Positions 39,823-49,416 are shown, numbered from the stretch's first letter. The stretch: 64,000 nt of DNA from Methylobacterium sp. PvR107 (GCF_017833295.1 NZ_JAFIBW010000001.1:1612001-1676000); one strand, 5' to 3'. The notes: generated by a model from the letters alone, not told the origin. Translations and numbers: made by a program.

Positions 39823-41550
39823 ATGGCCAACACGCCGAAGCCCGCGAGCCTGCCGCGCGCCGCCTACGCCGACATGTTCGGCCCCACGGTCGGCGACCGC
39901 ATCCGCCTCGCCGACACCAGCCTGGAGATCACGGTCGAACGGGATTTCACCACCTACGGCGAGGAAGTGAAGTTCGGCGGCGGCAAGGTCATCCGCGACG
40001 GCATGGGCCAGAGCCAGACGACGAATGCCGGCGGCGCGGTCGACACGGTCATCACCAACGCCGTCGTGCTCGACCATTGGGGCATCGTGAAGTGCGATGT
40101 CGGAATCGTCCGCGGCCGGATCTTCAGGCTCGGCAAGGCCGGCAACCCGGACGTCCAGCCCGGAGTCGATATCGTGGTCGGTCCAGGCACCGAGGTGATC
40201 GCCGGCGAGGGCAAGATCCTGACCGCCGGCGGCTTCGACAGCCACATCCACTTCATCTGCCCGCAGCAGATCGAGGAGGCGCTGTGCTCGGGCGTGACCA
40301 CGATGCTCGGCGGCGGCACCGGGCCCGCGCACGGCACCTTCGCCACCACCTGCACGCCCGGCCCCTGGCACATTGCCCGGATGATCGAGGCGGCCGACGC
40401 CTTCCCGATGAATCTTGCCTTCGCCGGCAAAGGCAACGCGTCGCGGCCGGACAGCCTCGTCGAGATGGTCCGGGCCGGCGCCTGCGCGCTGAAGCTGCAC
40501 GAGGACTGGGGCACGACACCGGCCGCGATCGACACCTGCCTGTCGGTGGCCGATGCCCACGACATCCAGGTCATGATCCACACCGACACGCTCAATGAAT
40601 CGGGCTTCGTCGAGGACACGATCGCGGCGTTCAAGGGCCGGACCATCCATGCCTTCCACACGGAAGGCGCCGGCGGCGGCCACGCGCCCGACATCATCAA
40701 GGTGGCCGGGCTACCGAACGTGCTCCCATCCTCCACCAACCCGACACGGCCCTACACGCGCAACACGATCGACGAGCATCTCGACATGCTCATGGTCTGC
40801 CACCATCTCGACCCGTCGATCCCGGAAGACCTCGCCTTCGCGGAGAGCCGGATCCGGCGCGAGACGATCGCGGCCGAGGATATCCTGCACGATATCGGCG
40901 CGCTCTCGATGATGTCGTCCGACAGCCAGGCCATGGGCCGGGTCGGCGAGGTCGTGATCCGCACGTGGCAGACCGCCGACAAGATGAAGCGCCAGCGGGG
41001 CGCGCTGCCGGGCGACGCGTCCGGCACCGATAACCTGCGGGCCCGCCGCTACGTCGCCAAGTACACGATCAACCCCGCAATCGCGCACGGCATCTCCCGG
41101 CACATCGGCTCGGTGGAACCCGGCAAGCTCGCCGACCTCGTGCTGTGGACGCCGGCCTTCTTCGGCGTGAAGCCGGACTTGGTGCTCAAGGGCGGCAGCA
41201 TCGCGGCCGCACCGATGGGCGATCCGAACGCCTCGATCCCGACGCCGCAGCCGGTGCATTATCGGCCCATGTTCGGCGCCTACGGCCGCGTGCCCTTCGC
41301 CACGGCCCTCACCTTCGTGTCGAAGGCCGCGGTCGACGATGGCCTGCGCGCGCGGCTCGGCGTGCAGAAGGAACTCGTCGCGGTCGAGAACGTCCGCGGC
41401 GGCATCTCGAAGAAGAGCATGGTGCTGAACGACGCGACACCGGTCATCGAGGTCGATCCCGAGACCTACGACGTCCGCGCCGACGGCGAACTCCTGGTCT
41501 GCGAGCCGGCCGAGGTGTTGCCGATGGCGCAGCGCTACTTCCTGTTTTGA
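39823..41550 (+). CDS. ureC: Urease alpha subunit
   Basis: The 575-residue catalytic subunit holding the nickel pair that hydrolyses urea to ammonia and carbamate. Metal and active-site motifs are all present: [14 protein letters not shown] (His-x-His), [13 protein letters not shown] (the carbamylated lysine), [26 protein letters not shown] and the mobile-flap [14 protein letters not shown] with its cysteine. It ends PMAQRYFLF, the typical UreC terminus. Length is standard (about 570). It follows ureAB by 2 bases and precedes ureE by 13. Confidence 0.97.
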   Translation: MANTPKPASLPRAAYADMFGPTVGDRIRLADTSLEITVERDFTTYGEEVKFGGGKVIRDGMGQSQTTNAGGAVDTVITNAVVLDHWGIVKCDVGIVRGRIFRLGKAGNPDVQPGVDIVVGPGTEVIAGEGKILTAGGFDSHIHFICPQQIEEALCSGVTTMLGGGTGPAHGTFATTCTPGPWHIARMIEAADAFPMNLAFAGKGNASRPDSLVEMVRAGACALKLHEDWGTTPAAIDTCLSVADAHDIQVMIHTDTLNESGFVEDTIAAFKGRTIHAFHTEGAGGGHAPDIIKVAGLPNVLPSSTNPTRPYTRNTIDEHLDMLMVCHHLDPSIPEDLAFAESRIRRETIAAEDILHDIGALSMMSSDSQAMGRVGEVVIRTWQTADKMKRQRGALPGDASGTDNLRARRYVAKYTINPAIAHGISRHIGSVEPGKLADLVLWTPAFFGVKPDLVLKGGSIAAAPMGDPNASIPTPQPVHYRPMFGAYGRVPFATALTFVSKAAVDDGLRARLGVQKELVAVENVRGGISKKSMVLNDATPVIEVDPETYDVRADGELLVCEPAEVLPMAQRYFLF

Positions 41551-41563
41551 GGACGCGTATCCG

Positions 41564-42061
41564 ATGATCCGCGCCACCCGCATCCTCCGCCGGGACGGCC
41601 TATCCGGCGGCGAGATCGTCGACCGCGTCGTTCTCGACCACGGCGACCGACATCGCCGCCGCGTCGCCATGCGCGGGCTCGGCGGCCTCGGATTCCTCCT
41701 CGATCTTCCGGAATCGACCATTCTCGACGATGGCGACGCCCTCATCCTCGAGGACGGCCGCCTCGTCTGGATCGAGGCGGCGCCTGAGCGCCTGCTGGAG
41801 ATCCGTGCGCCGAACGATCACGCGCTCAAGCGCCTCATCTGGCACATCGGCAACCGGCACATCCCGGCCGAGATCGGCGCGGATGCCGTCTGGATCGCCT
41901 ATGACCACGTGCTCGCCGAGATGGTCCGGGGTCTCGGAGGCAGCGCCGAGGCGGTGGAGCGCCCGTTCCGGCCCGAAGGCGGCGCCTATTCCGGTGGCCA
42001 CGCGCACGGCCACGATCACCCGCATGACGACCGTCACCATCACCACCATGCCGACGGCTGA
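41564..42061 (+). CDS. ureE: Urease accessory protein UreE (nickel chaperone)
   Basis: A 165-residue nickel-delivery protein. The N-terminal peptide-binding domain ([20 protein letters not shown], then [14 protein letters not shown]) leads to the metal-binding domain with [13 protein letters not shown]. The C-terminus is a His-rich tail ([20 protein letters not shown]), a nickel-storage feature of many UreE proteins. The 3' end overlaps the start of ureF by 14 bases, so the histidine codons also lie in the ureF leader region. Confidence 0.94.
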   Translation: MIRATRILRRDGLSGGEIVDRVVLDHGDRHRRRVAMRGLGGLGFLLDLPESTILDDGDALILEDGRLVWIEAAPERLLEIRAPNDHALKRLIWHIGNRHIPAEIGADAVWIAYDHVLAEMVRGLGGSAEAVERPFRPEGGAYSGGHAHGHDHPHDDRHHHHHADG

Positions 42062-42737
42062 GACCCTCGACGCGCTCCGCCTGATGGCGTGGCTGTCGCC
42101 GGGCTATCCGGTGGGCGCCTACGCCTACTCGCACGGCCTGGAATGGGCCGTCGAGGCGGGCGACGTCCGCGACGAGGCGACCCTGTTGGCGTGGCTCGGC
42201 GACGTGTGCGCGCGCGGCGCGCTGCGCAATGACCTGATCCTCGCGGCCGAGACCCACAGGGCCGCGCGGCGCGGCGCCGCGCAGGCGGTCGCCGACCTGA
42301 ACGACCTCGCCCTCGCCCTCGCCCCGTCACGCGAGTTGCATCTCGAGACAAGTCAGCAGGGGCGGAGCTTCCTCGATGCGACGCTCGGCGCATGGCCCGA
42401 TCCGAATTTAGCGGCCCTCGCGGAGCATCTGCCGGGACCGATCGCCTATGCGGTTGCCGTCGGGGCTGCGGCCGGCACCCATGGTATGGCGCTCCCGCCT
42501 GTCCTTGCAGCTTACGGCTTGGCCTTCGTGCAGAACCTCGTGTCGGCGGCCCTTCGGGCGGCACCGGTCGGTCAGGCGGCCGGGACCCGGGTCATCGCCG
42601 CCCTGACCCCGCGGGTCGTGGCCCTCGCGGATGAAGCCCACGACGCGGATCTCGACGTCCTTGGCGCCGCCACCTTTCGGCTCGATCTCGGTTCTTTCCG
42701 GCACGAGACCCAGTATTCCCGCATCTTTCGATCCTGA
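42048..42737 (+). CDS. ureF: Urease accessory protein UreF
   Basis: A 229-residue helical accessory protein that helps UreG and UreD activate apo-urease. Family residues are [40 protein letters not shown] and [21 protein letters not shown] start at ATG 42048, inside the ureE tail; an ATG at 42024 would add eight Thr-rich residues. The gene ends 9 bases before the ureG ATG. Confidence 0.92.
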   Translation: MPTAETLDALRLMAWLSPGYPVGAYAYSHGLEWAVEAGDVRDEATLLAWLGDVCARGALRNDLILAAETHRAARRGAAQAVADLNDLALALAPSRELHLETSQQGRSFLDATLGAWPDPNLAALAEHLPGPIAYAVAVGAAAGTHGMALPPVLAAYGLAFVQNLVSAALRAAPVGQAAGTRVIAALTPRVVALADEAHDADLDVLGAATFRLDLGSFRHETQYSRIFRS

Positions 42738-42746
42738 GTGCGCAGC

Positions 42747-43364
42747 ATGACCTCGTCGAACGGCCCTCTTCGCGTCGGGATCGGCGGACCCGTCGGGTCC
42801 GGCAAGACTGCCCTGATGGAGCAGCTCTGCAAGCGCTTCCGAGACCGCTACGAGATTTGCGCCATCACCAACGACATCTACACGAAGGAGGATGCCCGCA
42901 TCCTCACCGTGGCCGGCGCCCTGCCCGAGGAGCGCATCCTCGGTGTCGAGACCGGCGGCTGTCCCCATACCGCGATCCGCGAGGACGCCTCGATCAACCT
43001 CGCGGCCGTCGCCGAGATGAACCGGCGCTTCCCGAAGCTCGATCTGGTGCTGATCGAATCCGGCGGGGATAACCTCGCGGCGACGTTCTCGCCGGAGCTC
43101 GCCGATATCACGCTCTACGTGATCGACGTGGCCGGGGGGGAGAAGATCCCGCGCAAGGGCGGTCCGGGCATCACCCGCTCCGACCTGCTAATCGTCAACA
43201 AGACCGATCTCGCGCCGCTGGTCGGCGCCGACCTGTCGGTCATGGAGGCCGATACGCAGCGGATGCGCGGCGCGCGTCCCTACGTCTTCGCGTCCCTGCG
43301 GTCCGGTGCCGGAGCGGACGCCGTGGCGCGCTTCGTCGAAGAGGCGGGCGGTCTCGGCCGCTGA
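42747..43364 (+). CDS. ureG: Urease accessory GTPase UreG
   Basis: A 205-residue GTPase that couples nucleotide hydrolysis to nickel insertion into UreC. Walker A is [17 protein letters not shown]. The nickel-binding Cys-Pro-His motif is in [20 protein letters not shown]. The G-domain also has [13 protein letters not shown] and [18 protein letters not shown] 42738 is an alternative start. The last codons lie in a long stem-loop. ureD, normally required with F and G, is missing from this cluster. Confidence 0.95.
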   Translation: MTSSNGPLRVGIGGPVGSGKTALMEQLCKRFRDRYEICAITNDIYTKEDARILTVAGALPEERILGVETGGCPHTAIREDASINLAAVAEMNRRFPKLDLVLIESGGDNLAATFSPELADITLYVIDVAGGEKIPRKGGPGITRSDLLIVNKTDLAPLVGADLSVMEADTQRMRGARPYVFASLRSGAGADAVARFVEEAGGLGR

Positions 43365-43383
43365 CGCGGACGGCCGAGACCGC
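43348..43383. terminator. Perfect stem-loop over the ureG stop, between convergent genes
   Basis: A 13-base perfect stem (GCGGTCTCGGCCG at 43348-43360 with its complement at 43371-43383) encloses a 10-base loop that contains the ureG stop codon. It lies between convergent transcripts. It lacks a T tract, so it is a plausible 3' end protector or weak bidirectional terminator rather than a standard intrinsic one. Confidence 0.5.
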
Positions 43384-43392
43384 CACGTCGCA

Positions 43393-43638
43393 CTAGCGGC
43401 CGGCCTCGGCCGACCGTGAGCGCACCGAGGTCGTCGTCGGCACGCCCATCAGCGCGTCAAGACGGCTCATGCGCGCGCTGAAATCGTTCATCGCGTTCTG
43501 CCGCGCTTTGATCGCCGGATTGCTCTGGATCTTGGCGGACTGGGTCCTGACCTGCGCCCGTGTCGAGCGAGCCTCGGCTTGCGCCATCGGCAGGGCCAAC
43601 AGCGCGGCCGCCGCCAGGATAGTCAGAGTGCGTGTCAT
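43393..43638 (-). CDS. Small secreted hypothetical protein (81 aa)
   Basis: An 81-residue protein with a clear signal peptide (MTRTLTILAAAALLALPMAQ, then AEARST, cleavage near residue 22). The mature part is rich in Ala, Gln, Asn and Ser (QSNPAIKARQNAMNDFSARM) with no cysteine. I start at the ATG at 43638; nine more residues are possible from 43665. The ureG stop is 28 bases away on the opposite strand. Function unknown; periplasmic. Confidence 0.6.
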   Translation of the reverse strand: MTRTLTILAAAALLALPMAQAEARSTRAQVRTQSAKIQSNPAIKARQNAMNDFSARMSRLDALMGVPTTTSVRSRSAEAGR

Positions 43639-43799
43639 GGCGAGGGTCCCTGATGGAGCCGCCACGCGGTCCGGCGACCACCCGAGATTATGTTCGCCTC
43701 AAGCTGGGCCGTGTGCGCCAGCGCACCGCGCGGCCACGCGCCGGTCGTAGCCGCCGCAGGCCCCGGTTCGATTGACAGCCGGCCATGACTGATTCAACC

Positions 43800-43830
43800 C
43801 GCGATATCGGACACCATAAACGGTATCGCG
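43800..43830. promoter_or_regulatory. Dyad immediately before the DUF3311/symporter operon
   Basis: CGCGATA and TATCGCG are 7-base perfect inverted arms 17 bases apart, ending two bases before the ATG of the DUF3311 gene. A repressor bound here would also cover the ribosome-binding region. No regulator gene is adjacent. Confidence 0.35.
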
Positions 43831-43831
43831 C

Positions 43832-44035
43832 ATGCGAAATCTGCGGTGGCTCGCGGCCTTGCCCTTTATCGGCGTGCTGGTCGGCCCCTTCTTCCTGAAC
43901 CGGGTCGAACCCTTCGTCCTCGGCCTTCCGCTGCTTCTGGCGTGGCTGGTGTTCTGTGTGCTCGGGACATCGGCCATCATGGCCCTGATCTATCTCACCG
44001 ATCCTGAGAACCGTGCCCCGGAGGATCGGCGATGA
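43832..44035 (+). CDS. DUF3311 small membrane protein, symporter partner
   Basis: A 67-residue protein with two hydrophobic helices (WLAALPFIGVLVGPFFLN and VLGLPLLLAWLVFCVLGTSA) and a short polar tail (DPENRAPEDRR). This is the DUF3311 pattern, and these genes nearly always lie directly before sodium:solute symporters as here. The stop overlaps the symporter ATG by 4 bases (ATGA). It probably forms a small accessory subunit of the symporter in the inner membrane. Confidence 0.85.
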   Translation: MRNLRWLAALPFIGVLVGPFFLNRVEPFVLGLPLLLAWLVFCVLGTSAIMALIYLTDPENRAPEDRR

Positions 44036-45495
44036 GCATCGCGCTGATCATCGTGGCGGCCGGCTTCGTCCTGGCGATCGGCCTCGGGCTCTATGCCCGC
44101 CTCGGTCGGGAGATGGGTCTGGAGCAGTGGACGGTCGGCGGCCGCGGCTTCGGCACTGTCCTGGTCTTCCTGCTGATGGCCGGCGAGATCTACACCACTT
44201 TCACGTTCCTGGGCGGCTCCGGCATCGCCTACGACAAGGGCGGTCCGGCCTACTACATCCTCTGTTACCTGACCCTGGCCTACATCACCTCGTACTGGAT
44301 GCTGCCGCCCGTCTGGCGCTACGCCAAGCAGCACGGCCTCTACACGCAGCCGGATTTCTTCGCGCGCAAGTACGGGAGCCGGGCGCTCGGGATCCTGGTG
44401 GCGCTGGTGGGGATCGTCGCCCTCGTTCCCTACCTGGTCCTCCAGTTCAAGGGCCTGGGCATCATCGTCTCGACCGCGTCCTACGGTGCGCTCTCCTCGA
44501 CCAGCGCGGTCTGGATCGGCGCCGCGGCCCTGACGGCCTACGTGGTCGTCTCGGGCGTCCACGGTTCGGCCTGGACGGCGGTCATCAAGGACACGAGCAT
44601 CCTCGTCTTGGTGATCTTTCTCGGGATCTACCTGCCCATCCATTATTACGGCGGCTATGAAGGCCTGTTCGGAGCGATCGAAGCCGCCAAGCCCGGCTTC
44701 CTGGCGTTGCCGGCGAAGGGCCAGAGCCCGACCTGGTTCTCGAGCACGGTCCTGCTCACCGCGCTGGGCGGCTACATGTGGCCGCACACCTTCGCGTCGC
44801 TGTACACGGCGCGGGAGCCCGCCGCCTTTCGGCGCAATGCCGTGATCCTGCCGATCTACCAGCTGATCAACCTCTTCGTGTTCATGATCGGCTTCACCGC
44901 CGTGCTGCAGGTGCCCGGCCTGACCGGGCCGGACGTCGATCTGTCCCTGTTCAAGCTCTCGCTCCAGAGCTTCCCGCCCTGGTTCATCGGGGTCATCGGC
45001 GCCACCGGCGTGCTCACCGCCCTCGTGCCCGGCTCGATGATCCTGATTGCCGGCGTGACGCTGATCGCCAACAACCTCGTCCGGCCGCTGCGGCCGGCCA
45101 TGGACGATGCCGCGACGGCGCGGCTCTGCAAGATCCTCGTGCCGGTGCTGGCGCTGATCTGCGTCGGCTTCACCCTCAGCGGCGGCGACACGATCGTTCA
45201 GCTGCTGCTGATGGGCTACAACTTCGTGACCCAGCTGTTCCCCTGTTTCATCACGAGCCTGATGCGACGCAATCCGCTGGACCGGCGCGCAGCCATGGCC
45301 GGGATCGTCGCGGGTGTGGCCACGGTGGCGGTCACTGTCGTCAGCGGGTTCAGCCTTTCCAGTCTGCCTTTCCTGGGGCCGCTTCAGGACGTCAATGTCG
45401 GCATCGTGGCGCTGGTGGTGAATCTGCTGGTGACCGCAGCGGTGACGCAGGCGACCCGCGCCCGATCGACGGCGCGGGCGCGGGCGGCGGAGTGA
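44032..45495 (+). CDS. Sodium:solute symporter (monocarboxylate MctP-like)
   Basis: A 487-residue permease of the SSS family with about 13 membrane helices. MSIALIIVAAGFVLAIGLGL starts the first helix. The second-helix motif is VFLLMAGEIYTTFTFLGGSG with AYDKGGPAYYIL, and the conserved PTWFSSTVLLTALGGYMWPH is the family signature region. Companion DUF3311 gene, length and these motifs point to a monocarboxylate (lactate, acetate, pyruvate) carrier such as MctP, although substrate cannot be read directly. It is followed by a palindromic repeat. Confidence 0.88.
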   Translation: MSIALIIVAAGFVLAIGLGLYARLGREMGLEQWTVGGRGFGTVLVFLLMAGEIYTTFTFLGGSGIAYDKGGPAYYILCYLTLAYITSYWMLPPVWRYAKQHGLYTQPDFFARKYGSRALGILVALVGIVALVPYLVLQFKGLGIIVSTASYGALSSTSAVWIGAAALTAYVVVSGVHGSAWTAVIKDTSILVLVIFLGIYLPIHYYGGYEGLFGAIEAAKPGFLALPAKGQSPTWFSSTVLLTALGGYMWPHTFASLYTAREPAAFRRNAVILPIYQLINLFVFMIGFTAVLQVPGLTGPDVDLSLFKLSLQSFPPWFIGVIGATGVLTALVPGSMILIAGVTLIANNLVRPLRPAMDDAATARLCKILVPVLALICVGFTLSGGDTIVQLLLMGYNFVTQLFPCFITSLMRRNPLDRRAAMAGIVAGVATVAVTVVSGFSLSSLPFLGPLQDVNVGIVALVVNLLVTAAVTQATRARSTARARAAE

Positions 45496-45523
45496 GACGG
45501 CTTCCCGGTCGACAGATAGTCAC

Positions 45524-45618
45524 CGTCATCAAGAGCGCCGCGAATTGACCCGGGGCAGCGCGACCCCTCAATGACCGCGGCGCGACACTGGATTGCTTCG
45601 CTCCGCGCTCAGCGACGA
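45524..45618. repeat. REP-like inverted repeat, family A copy 3
   Basis: A degenerate copy of the 7826 element. The left arm is about 45524-45551 (CGTCATCAAGAGCGCC start) and the right arm about 45588-45618 (CTGGATTGCTTCGCTC start, GCGACGAC end). The shared core TTGCTTCGCT and CGTCATC ends tie it to the other two copies. It lies between the convergent symporter and ABC permease genes. The remaining bases to 45686 hold nothing I recognise. Confidence 0.55.
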
Positions 45619-45686
45619 CACCCGCGCGGAATCGTCGGTTCTGGCCCCGCGTCGCTCGGATGGACCTCGCCCAGCCTGCGCGGATG

Positions 45687-46460
45687 TCAGGCTTGTCCGC
45701 GCCGGGCGGTCAGCCAGGAGGCCAGAAGTACGGCCGCACTTACGAGCCCGACCAGCAGCGTCGAGGCGGCGTTGATCTCGGGATTCACGCCGAGGCGAAC
45801 CTGGCTGTAGAGCCGCATCGGCAGCGTCGTCGAGCCCGGGCCCGAGACGAAGCTCGCGATGACGAGGTCGTCGAGGGACAGGGTGAAGGCGAGGAGTGCG
45901 CCGGCCGCGACCGAGGGTGCCAGCAACGGCATGGTCACAGTCGTCAGCACATGGAACGGCGTCGCGCCGAGGTCGGCGGCCGCCTCCTCGAGAGACCGGT
46001 CGAGGCCCCGCAGCCGCGCCGCGACGACCACGGCGACGAACCCGGTGCAGAAGGTGGCGTGCGCGATGACGATCGTCAGGATGCCGCGATCCAGGCCGAT
46101 GCCGATGAACATCAGCAGCAGCGACAGGCCGATCATCACCTCGGGCATCACGATCGGCCCGAAGACGAGGCCCGTAAACAGGGAACGGCCACGGAACCGG
46201 CCGTGCCGCTCAAGGACCAGGGCCGCCAGTGTGCCGAGGAGTGTCGCGACGAGGCTCGACAGGATCGCGACCTTCAACGAGACCCAGGCCGCTGCAAGCA
46301 GGGGCGCGTCGGAGAACAGCGCGCCGTACCAGCGGCCGGAAAAGCCGCCCCATACCGTGACGAGGGGCGACGCGTTGAACGAGTAGCCGATCAGCACCAG
46401 GATCGGAGCGTAGAGGAAGCAGAGCCCGGCCACGAGGGCAGTGCGCGTGACCCAGGTCAT
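45687..46460 (-). CDS. Spermidine/putrescine-type ABC transporter permease (PotC/PotI-like)
   Basis: A 257-residue inner-membrane permease with six helices. The first is ALVAGLCFLYAPILVLIGYS. The EAA loop LEEAAADLGATPFHVLTTVT contacts the ATPase, and FTLSLDDLVIASFVSGPGST is a typical PotC signature. The ATG at 46460 overlaps the preceding permease stop by 4 bases. It ends the operon, and the usual periplasmic binding protein gene (potD/potF) does not follow. Polyamine or another small amine or amino acid is the likely cargo. Confidence 0.88.
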   Translation of the reverse strand: MTWVTRTALVAGLCFLYAPILVLIGYSFNASPLVTVWGGFSGRWYGALFSDAPLLAAAWVSLKVAILSSLVATLLGTLAALVLERHGRFRGRSLFTGLVFGPIVMPEVMIGLSLLLMFIGIGLDRGILTIVIAHATFCTGFVAVVVAARLRGLDRSLEEAAADLGATPFHVLTTVTMPLLAPSVAAGALLAFTLSLDDLVIASFVSGPGSTTLPMRLYSQVRLGVNPEINAASTLLVGLVSAAVLLASWLTARRGQA

Positions 46461-47419
46461 GGCCCCCCGACCTCGCTTTCGCCGGCACGCAGGCTGTCGC
46501 GGAACAGGATGACCGGTCCGATGACGATGAGCAGGATCAGCACGGCGACCGCCGAGGCGAGCGGCCAGTCGCGGTTCGAGAAGAACTCGCTCCACAGCAC
46601 CCGGCCGAGCATCAGGGTCTCGGAGCCGCCGAGCAGATCCGGGATCACGAACTCGCCGACCATCGGGATGAAGCACAGGCCGGCGCCGGCCGCGATGCCG
46701 GGTAGGCTGAGCGGCAGGGTGACGCTCCAGAACACCCGCGTCGGCGACGCGCCGAGATCAGCAGCGGCTTCGCGAAGGGTGGGATCGAGGCGGTTCATCA
46801 CCGCGTAGAGCGGCAGCACCATGAACGGCAGGTAGGCGTAGACGAGGCCAATGATCACCGCCGCATCCGTGTTGAGGATCGTCAGCGGCTCGGCGATCAG
46901 GCCAGAGCGGAGGAGAACGAGATTGAGCAGACCCTCCGGCTTGAGGATCGCGATCCAGGCGTAGATGCGGATCAGGAAGCTCGTCCAGAACGGCACGACC
47001 ACCAGGGCGACGAGGAGCGGCTGCCAGCGCGACGGTGCCCGCGCGAGGGCGTAGGCGAGCGGTGTGCCGAGCGCCACGAGGATCAGGCTGGCGAAGGCCG
47101 CATAGCTGAGCGAGCCCAGCGCGGCATCGCGATAGAGCGGGTCGAGATAGAGCGTCGCGTAATTGTCGAGGTTCAGGGCTTCGAGAAAGGTCGACCAGCC
47201 TTCGATTCCGGCTCGCCAGTCGAGCAGCGGCAGGTAGGGCGGGATTGCGGTGGCCGGCTCGGACAGGCTGATCTTCAGCGTGATCGCGAAGGGCAGGAGA
47301 AAGAACACCGACAGCCAGACGAGGGGCGGCAGGCGGACGATCCGTTCGAACACGGTGCGGGGTCTGCCGTTCATGACGGCGGCGCGCCGGATGCGGAAGA
47401 CCGGATTGCAACGGGCCAC
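46457..47419 (-). CDS. Spermidine/putrescine-type ABC transporter permease (PotB/PotH-like)
   Basis: A 320-residue permease with six helices; PPLVWLSVFFLLPFAITLKI is the first. FWTSFLIRIYAWIAILKPEG is strongly PotB/PotH-like, and the EAA loop is REAAADLGASPTRVFWSVTL. FIPMVGEFVIPDLLGGSETL is another PotB signature. The GTG at 47419 is taken; an ATG at 47374 (MNGRPRTVFERIV) would shorten it by 15 residues and is equally family-like. It lies 22 bases after the ATPase stop. Confidence 0.88.
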   Translation of the reverse strand: MARCNPVFRIRRAAVMNGRPRTVFERIVRLPPLVWLSVFFLLPFAITLKISLSEPATAIPPYLPLLDWRAGIEGWSTFLEALNLDNYATLYLDPLYRDAALGSLSYAAFASLILVALGTPLAYALARAPSRWQPLLVALVVVPFWTSFLIRIYAWIAILKPEGLLNLVLLRSGLIAEPLTILNTDAAVIIGLVYAYLPFMVLPLYAVMNRLDPTLREAAADLGASPTRVFWSVTLPLSLPGIAAGAGLCFIPMVGEFVIPDLLGGSETLMLGRVLWSEFFSNRDWPLASAVAVLILLIVIGPVILFRDSLRAGESEVGGP

Positions 47420-47441
47420 TCGCGCCTGATCACCGACGCGC

Positions 47442-48503
47442 TCATGCGGGCAGGATCACCGCGTCCCCGGCCGAGAAGCCGGCGCGCGCGTCCGAACCGA
47501 CCGGGTGGCCCGCCTCCGCAGGTCGACCGCTGGCCCGCAGGGTCGTGCCGTCCGGCATGCGCAAAGTCCGGCGCAGACGGTCGCCCAGAAACGTCGCGTC
47601 CGCGACCACGACCGGCAGCCCCTCCGGCCCCCCGAGAACGACGTCCTCCGGCCGGACGGCGACCACCACCGCGGCGTCGTCCGCAAGCGGCGCTCGGGCG
47701 ATTCCGTGCACCATGCCGTAGGCCGTCTGGACCGCGCGGGTGCCGTCGGGCCCCTCGGGGCCGAGCGTGCCGGCGATGAGGTTCACGTCGCCGAGCAATC
47801 CGGCCACGAAGCGGCTGGCCGGCCGGCGGTAGAGTTCCGCGGGCGGGCCGACCTGGACGAGCCGGCCCGCCTCCATGACGCCGATCCGGTCGGCGAGCAT
47901 CATCGCCTCCTCGGGATCATGGGTCACGACCACGAAAGCGGTGCCCAGGCGTCGCTGCACGGACCGCAACTCGCCCTGGGTCTCCTCACGCAGGCCGCGG
48001 TCCAGGGCGCCGAGAGGCTCGTCGAGGAGCAGCACCTTGGGCTCACGGGCGAGCGCCCGGGCCAGGGCAACGCGCTGCCGCTGACCGCCCGAGAGGGTCT
48101 CGGGACGGCGGCTGCCAAAGCCGTCGAGGCGGACGAGGCGCAGCAGATCCGCCACCCGCGTCGCGGCTGCATGCCGACCCAACCCCTTCAGACCGTAGGC
48201 GATATTGGCCGCCACGCTCATGTGCGGGAACAGCGCGTAGGACTGGAACATCATGTTCACCGGGCGACGATGCGGCGGCAGCCCGGTGAGGTCCTGGTCG
48301 CCGAGGCAGATGCGACCGTCCGTCGGCGCCTCGAAGCCCGCGATCATGCGCAGGAGAGTACTCTTCCCGCAGCCGGACGGCCCCAGCAGGCAGAAGAACT
48401 CCCCGGGCTCGAGGTCGAGCGTCACCGCGTCGACGGCGTGATGGGTGCCGAAGCGCTTGCTCAGCTCCTGAAGCCGCAGGCGCGGCGCCGGCGCACCCGA
48501 CAA
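47442..48503 (-). CDS. Spermidine/putrescine-type ABC transporter ATP-binding protein (PotA/PotG-like)
   Basis: A 353-residue ATPase. The nucleotide-binding part has FCLLGPSGCGKSTLLRMIAG, FQSYALFPHMSVAANIAYGL, signature ETLSGGQRQRVALARALARE and Walker B KVLLLDEPLGALD. The last 110 residues form a TOBE-type domain (VVVAVRPEDVVLGGPEGLPV), typical of PotA. There is no ATG; the TTG at 48503 sits 4 bases after the stop of the Crp-type gene and 11 bases after GAGGA. The longer open frame upstream is a shadow of that gene. Confidence 0.9.
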   Translation of the reverse strand: MSGAPAPRLRLQELSKRFGTHHAVDAVTLDLEPGEFFCLLGPSGCGKSTLLRMIAGFEAPTDGRICLGDQDLTGLPPHRRPVNMMFQSYALFPHMSVAANIAYGLKGLGRHAAATRVADLLRLVRLDGFGSRRPETLSGGQRQRVALARALAREPKVLLLDEPLGALDRGLREETQGELRSVQRRLGTAFVVVTHDPEEAMMLADRIGVMEAGRLVQVGPPAELYRRPASRFVAGLLGDVNLIAGTLGPEGPDGTRAVQTAYGMVHGIARAPLADDAAVVVAVRPEDVVLGGPEGLPVVVADATFLGDRLRRTLRMPDGTTLRASGRPAEAGHPVGSDARAGFSAGDAVILPA

Positions 48504-48507
48504 GGGA

Positions 48508-49194
48508 TCAGGAATCCTCGCGCAGCGCCTCGGCGACGCGCGCTTCGAGGAGGTCCGGCCGGCGCAGGACCAGCGCGCCGCGGGTTCTGTCGACCAGTCC
48601 TTCCGCGGCCATGGCGGTGAATTCCCGGGTGACCTGCTCGCGGCGGCAGCCGATCCGGGCTGCGAGGACATGGTGGTAGGGCGGCGGCGAGACGACGCGC
48701 TCGCCGGAGGCGCCAGTGCGCGGGACCGAGAGGCGCAGCAATTCGGCATAGAGGCGGTGCTTGAGGTCGAGCAGCGCGTGCTCCATCAGCCGGGTGTTCA
48801 GCTCGCGCACGCGCTTGGCAAGCAACCGGAACAGCCGGTCCGCGATCGCTTCCGAGGCGAAGACCATTTGCCGGAACACCGCGGCCGGAACGACGCAGAC
48901 CTCACCGCGGGTCAGCGCCGTGACATTGGCCGAGCGGCCGATCCCGTCGATGGCCGCCAGCTCGCCGAAAAAGGCGCCGCCCCGCATCTCGCCGAGGATC
49001 ACTTCCTTGCCCGACTGGGTCCGGTTCAGGATGCGGACTTCGCCGGTGGCGATGAAATAGACGTCGGTGGAGATGTCGTCGAAGTCGACGAGGACTTCGT
49101 TCTCGTCGAAACGCCGCCAATGGCAGCGGGCCTCATAGGTGCTGAGCTCGATGCCCGGATCCTTGAAGAAGGGTATCGTCCCCAACCGCGCCAT
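48508..49194 (-). CDS. Crp/Fnr-family transcriptional regulator
   Basis: A 228-residue regulator. A cyclic-nucleotide-type beta roll (TDVYFIATGEVRILNRTQSG, then GGAFFGELAAIDGIGRSANV with the phosphate-cassette Glu and Arg) leads to a dimer helix and a Crp-type winged helix (VLAARIGCRREQVTREFTAM). The N-terminal cysteine set of Fnr is missing, so oxygen sensing by an Fe-S cluster is unlikely; cAMP or another ligand is possible. It is the first gene of the ABC operon, 4 bases before the TTG of the ATPase, so it probably controls that transporter. Confidence 0.9.
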   Translation of the reverse strand: MARLGTIPFFKDPGIELSTYEARCHWRRFDENEVLVDFDDISTDVYFIATGEVRILNRTQSGKEVILGEMRGGAFFGELAAIDGIGRSANVTALTRGEVCVVPAAVFRQMVFASEAIADRLFRLLAKRVRELNTRLMEHALLDLKHRLYAELLRLSVPRTGASGERVVSPPPYHHVLAARIGCRREQVTREFTAMAAEGLVDRTRGALVLRRPDLLEARVAEALREDS

Positions 49195-49416
49195 CGATCG
49201 TGTTCCCTCAACTCCGGCCTCCGTCCCTGCCCTGACGGGTGCTGGCTAGCAGATCGGGGGACGGGAGCAGCCCGCACAGCGAAGCCAACATCGCAAAGGC
49301 GATGCTCGATCGATTGGGCAGAGGTGATCGTGACCGTCGCGCGCTGGCCGGTCAAGCCGCGCGCGGTTGAACAGGAGTTTATTAGCGTGGATCAGGTATC
49401 AGGGCTAAATGCCTGA

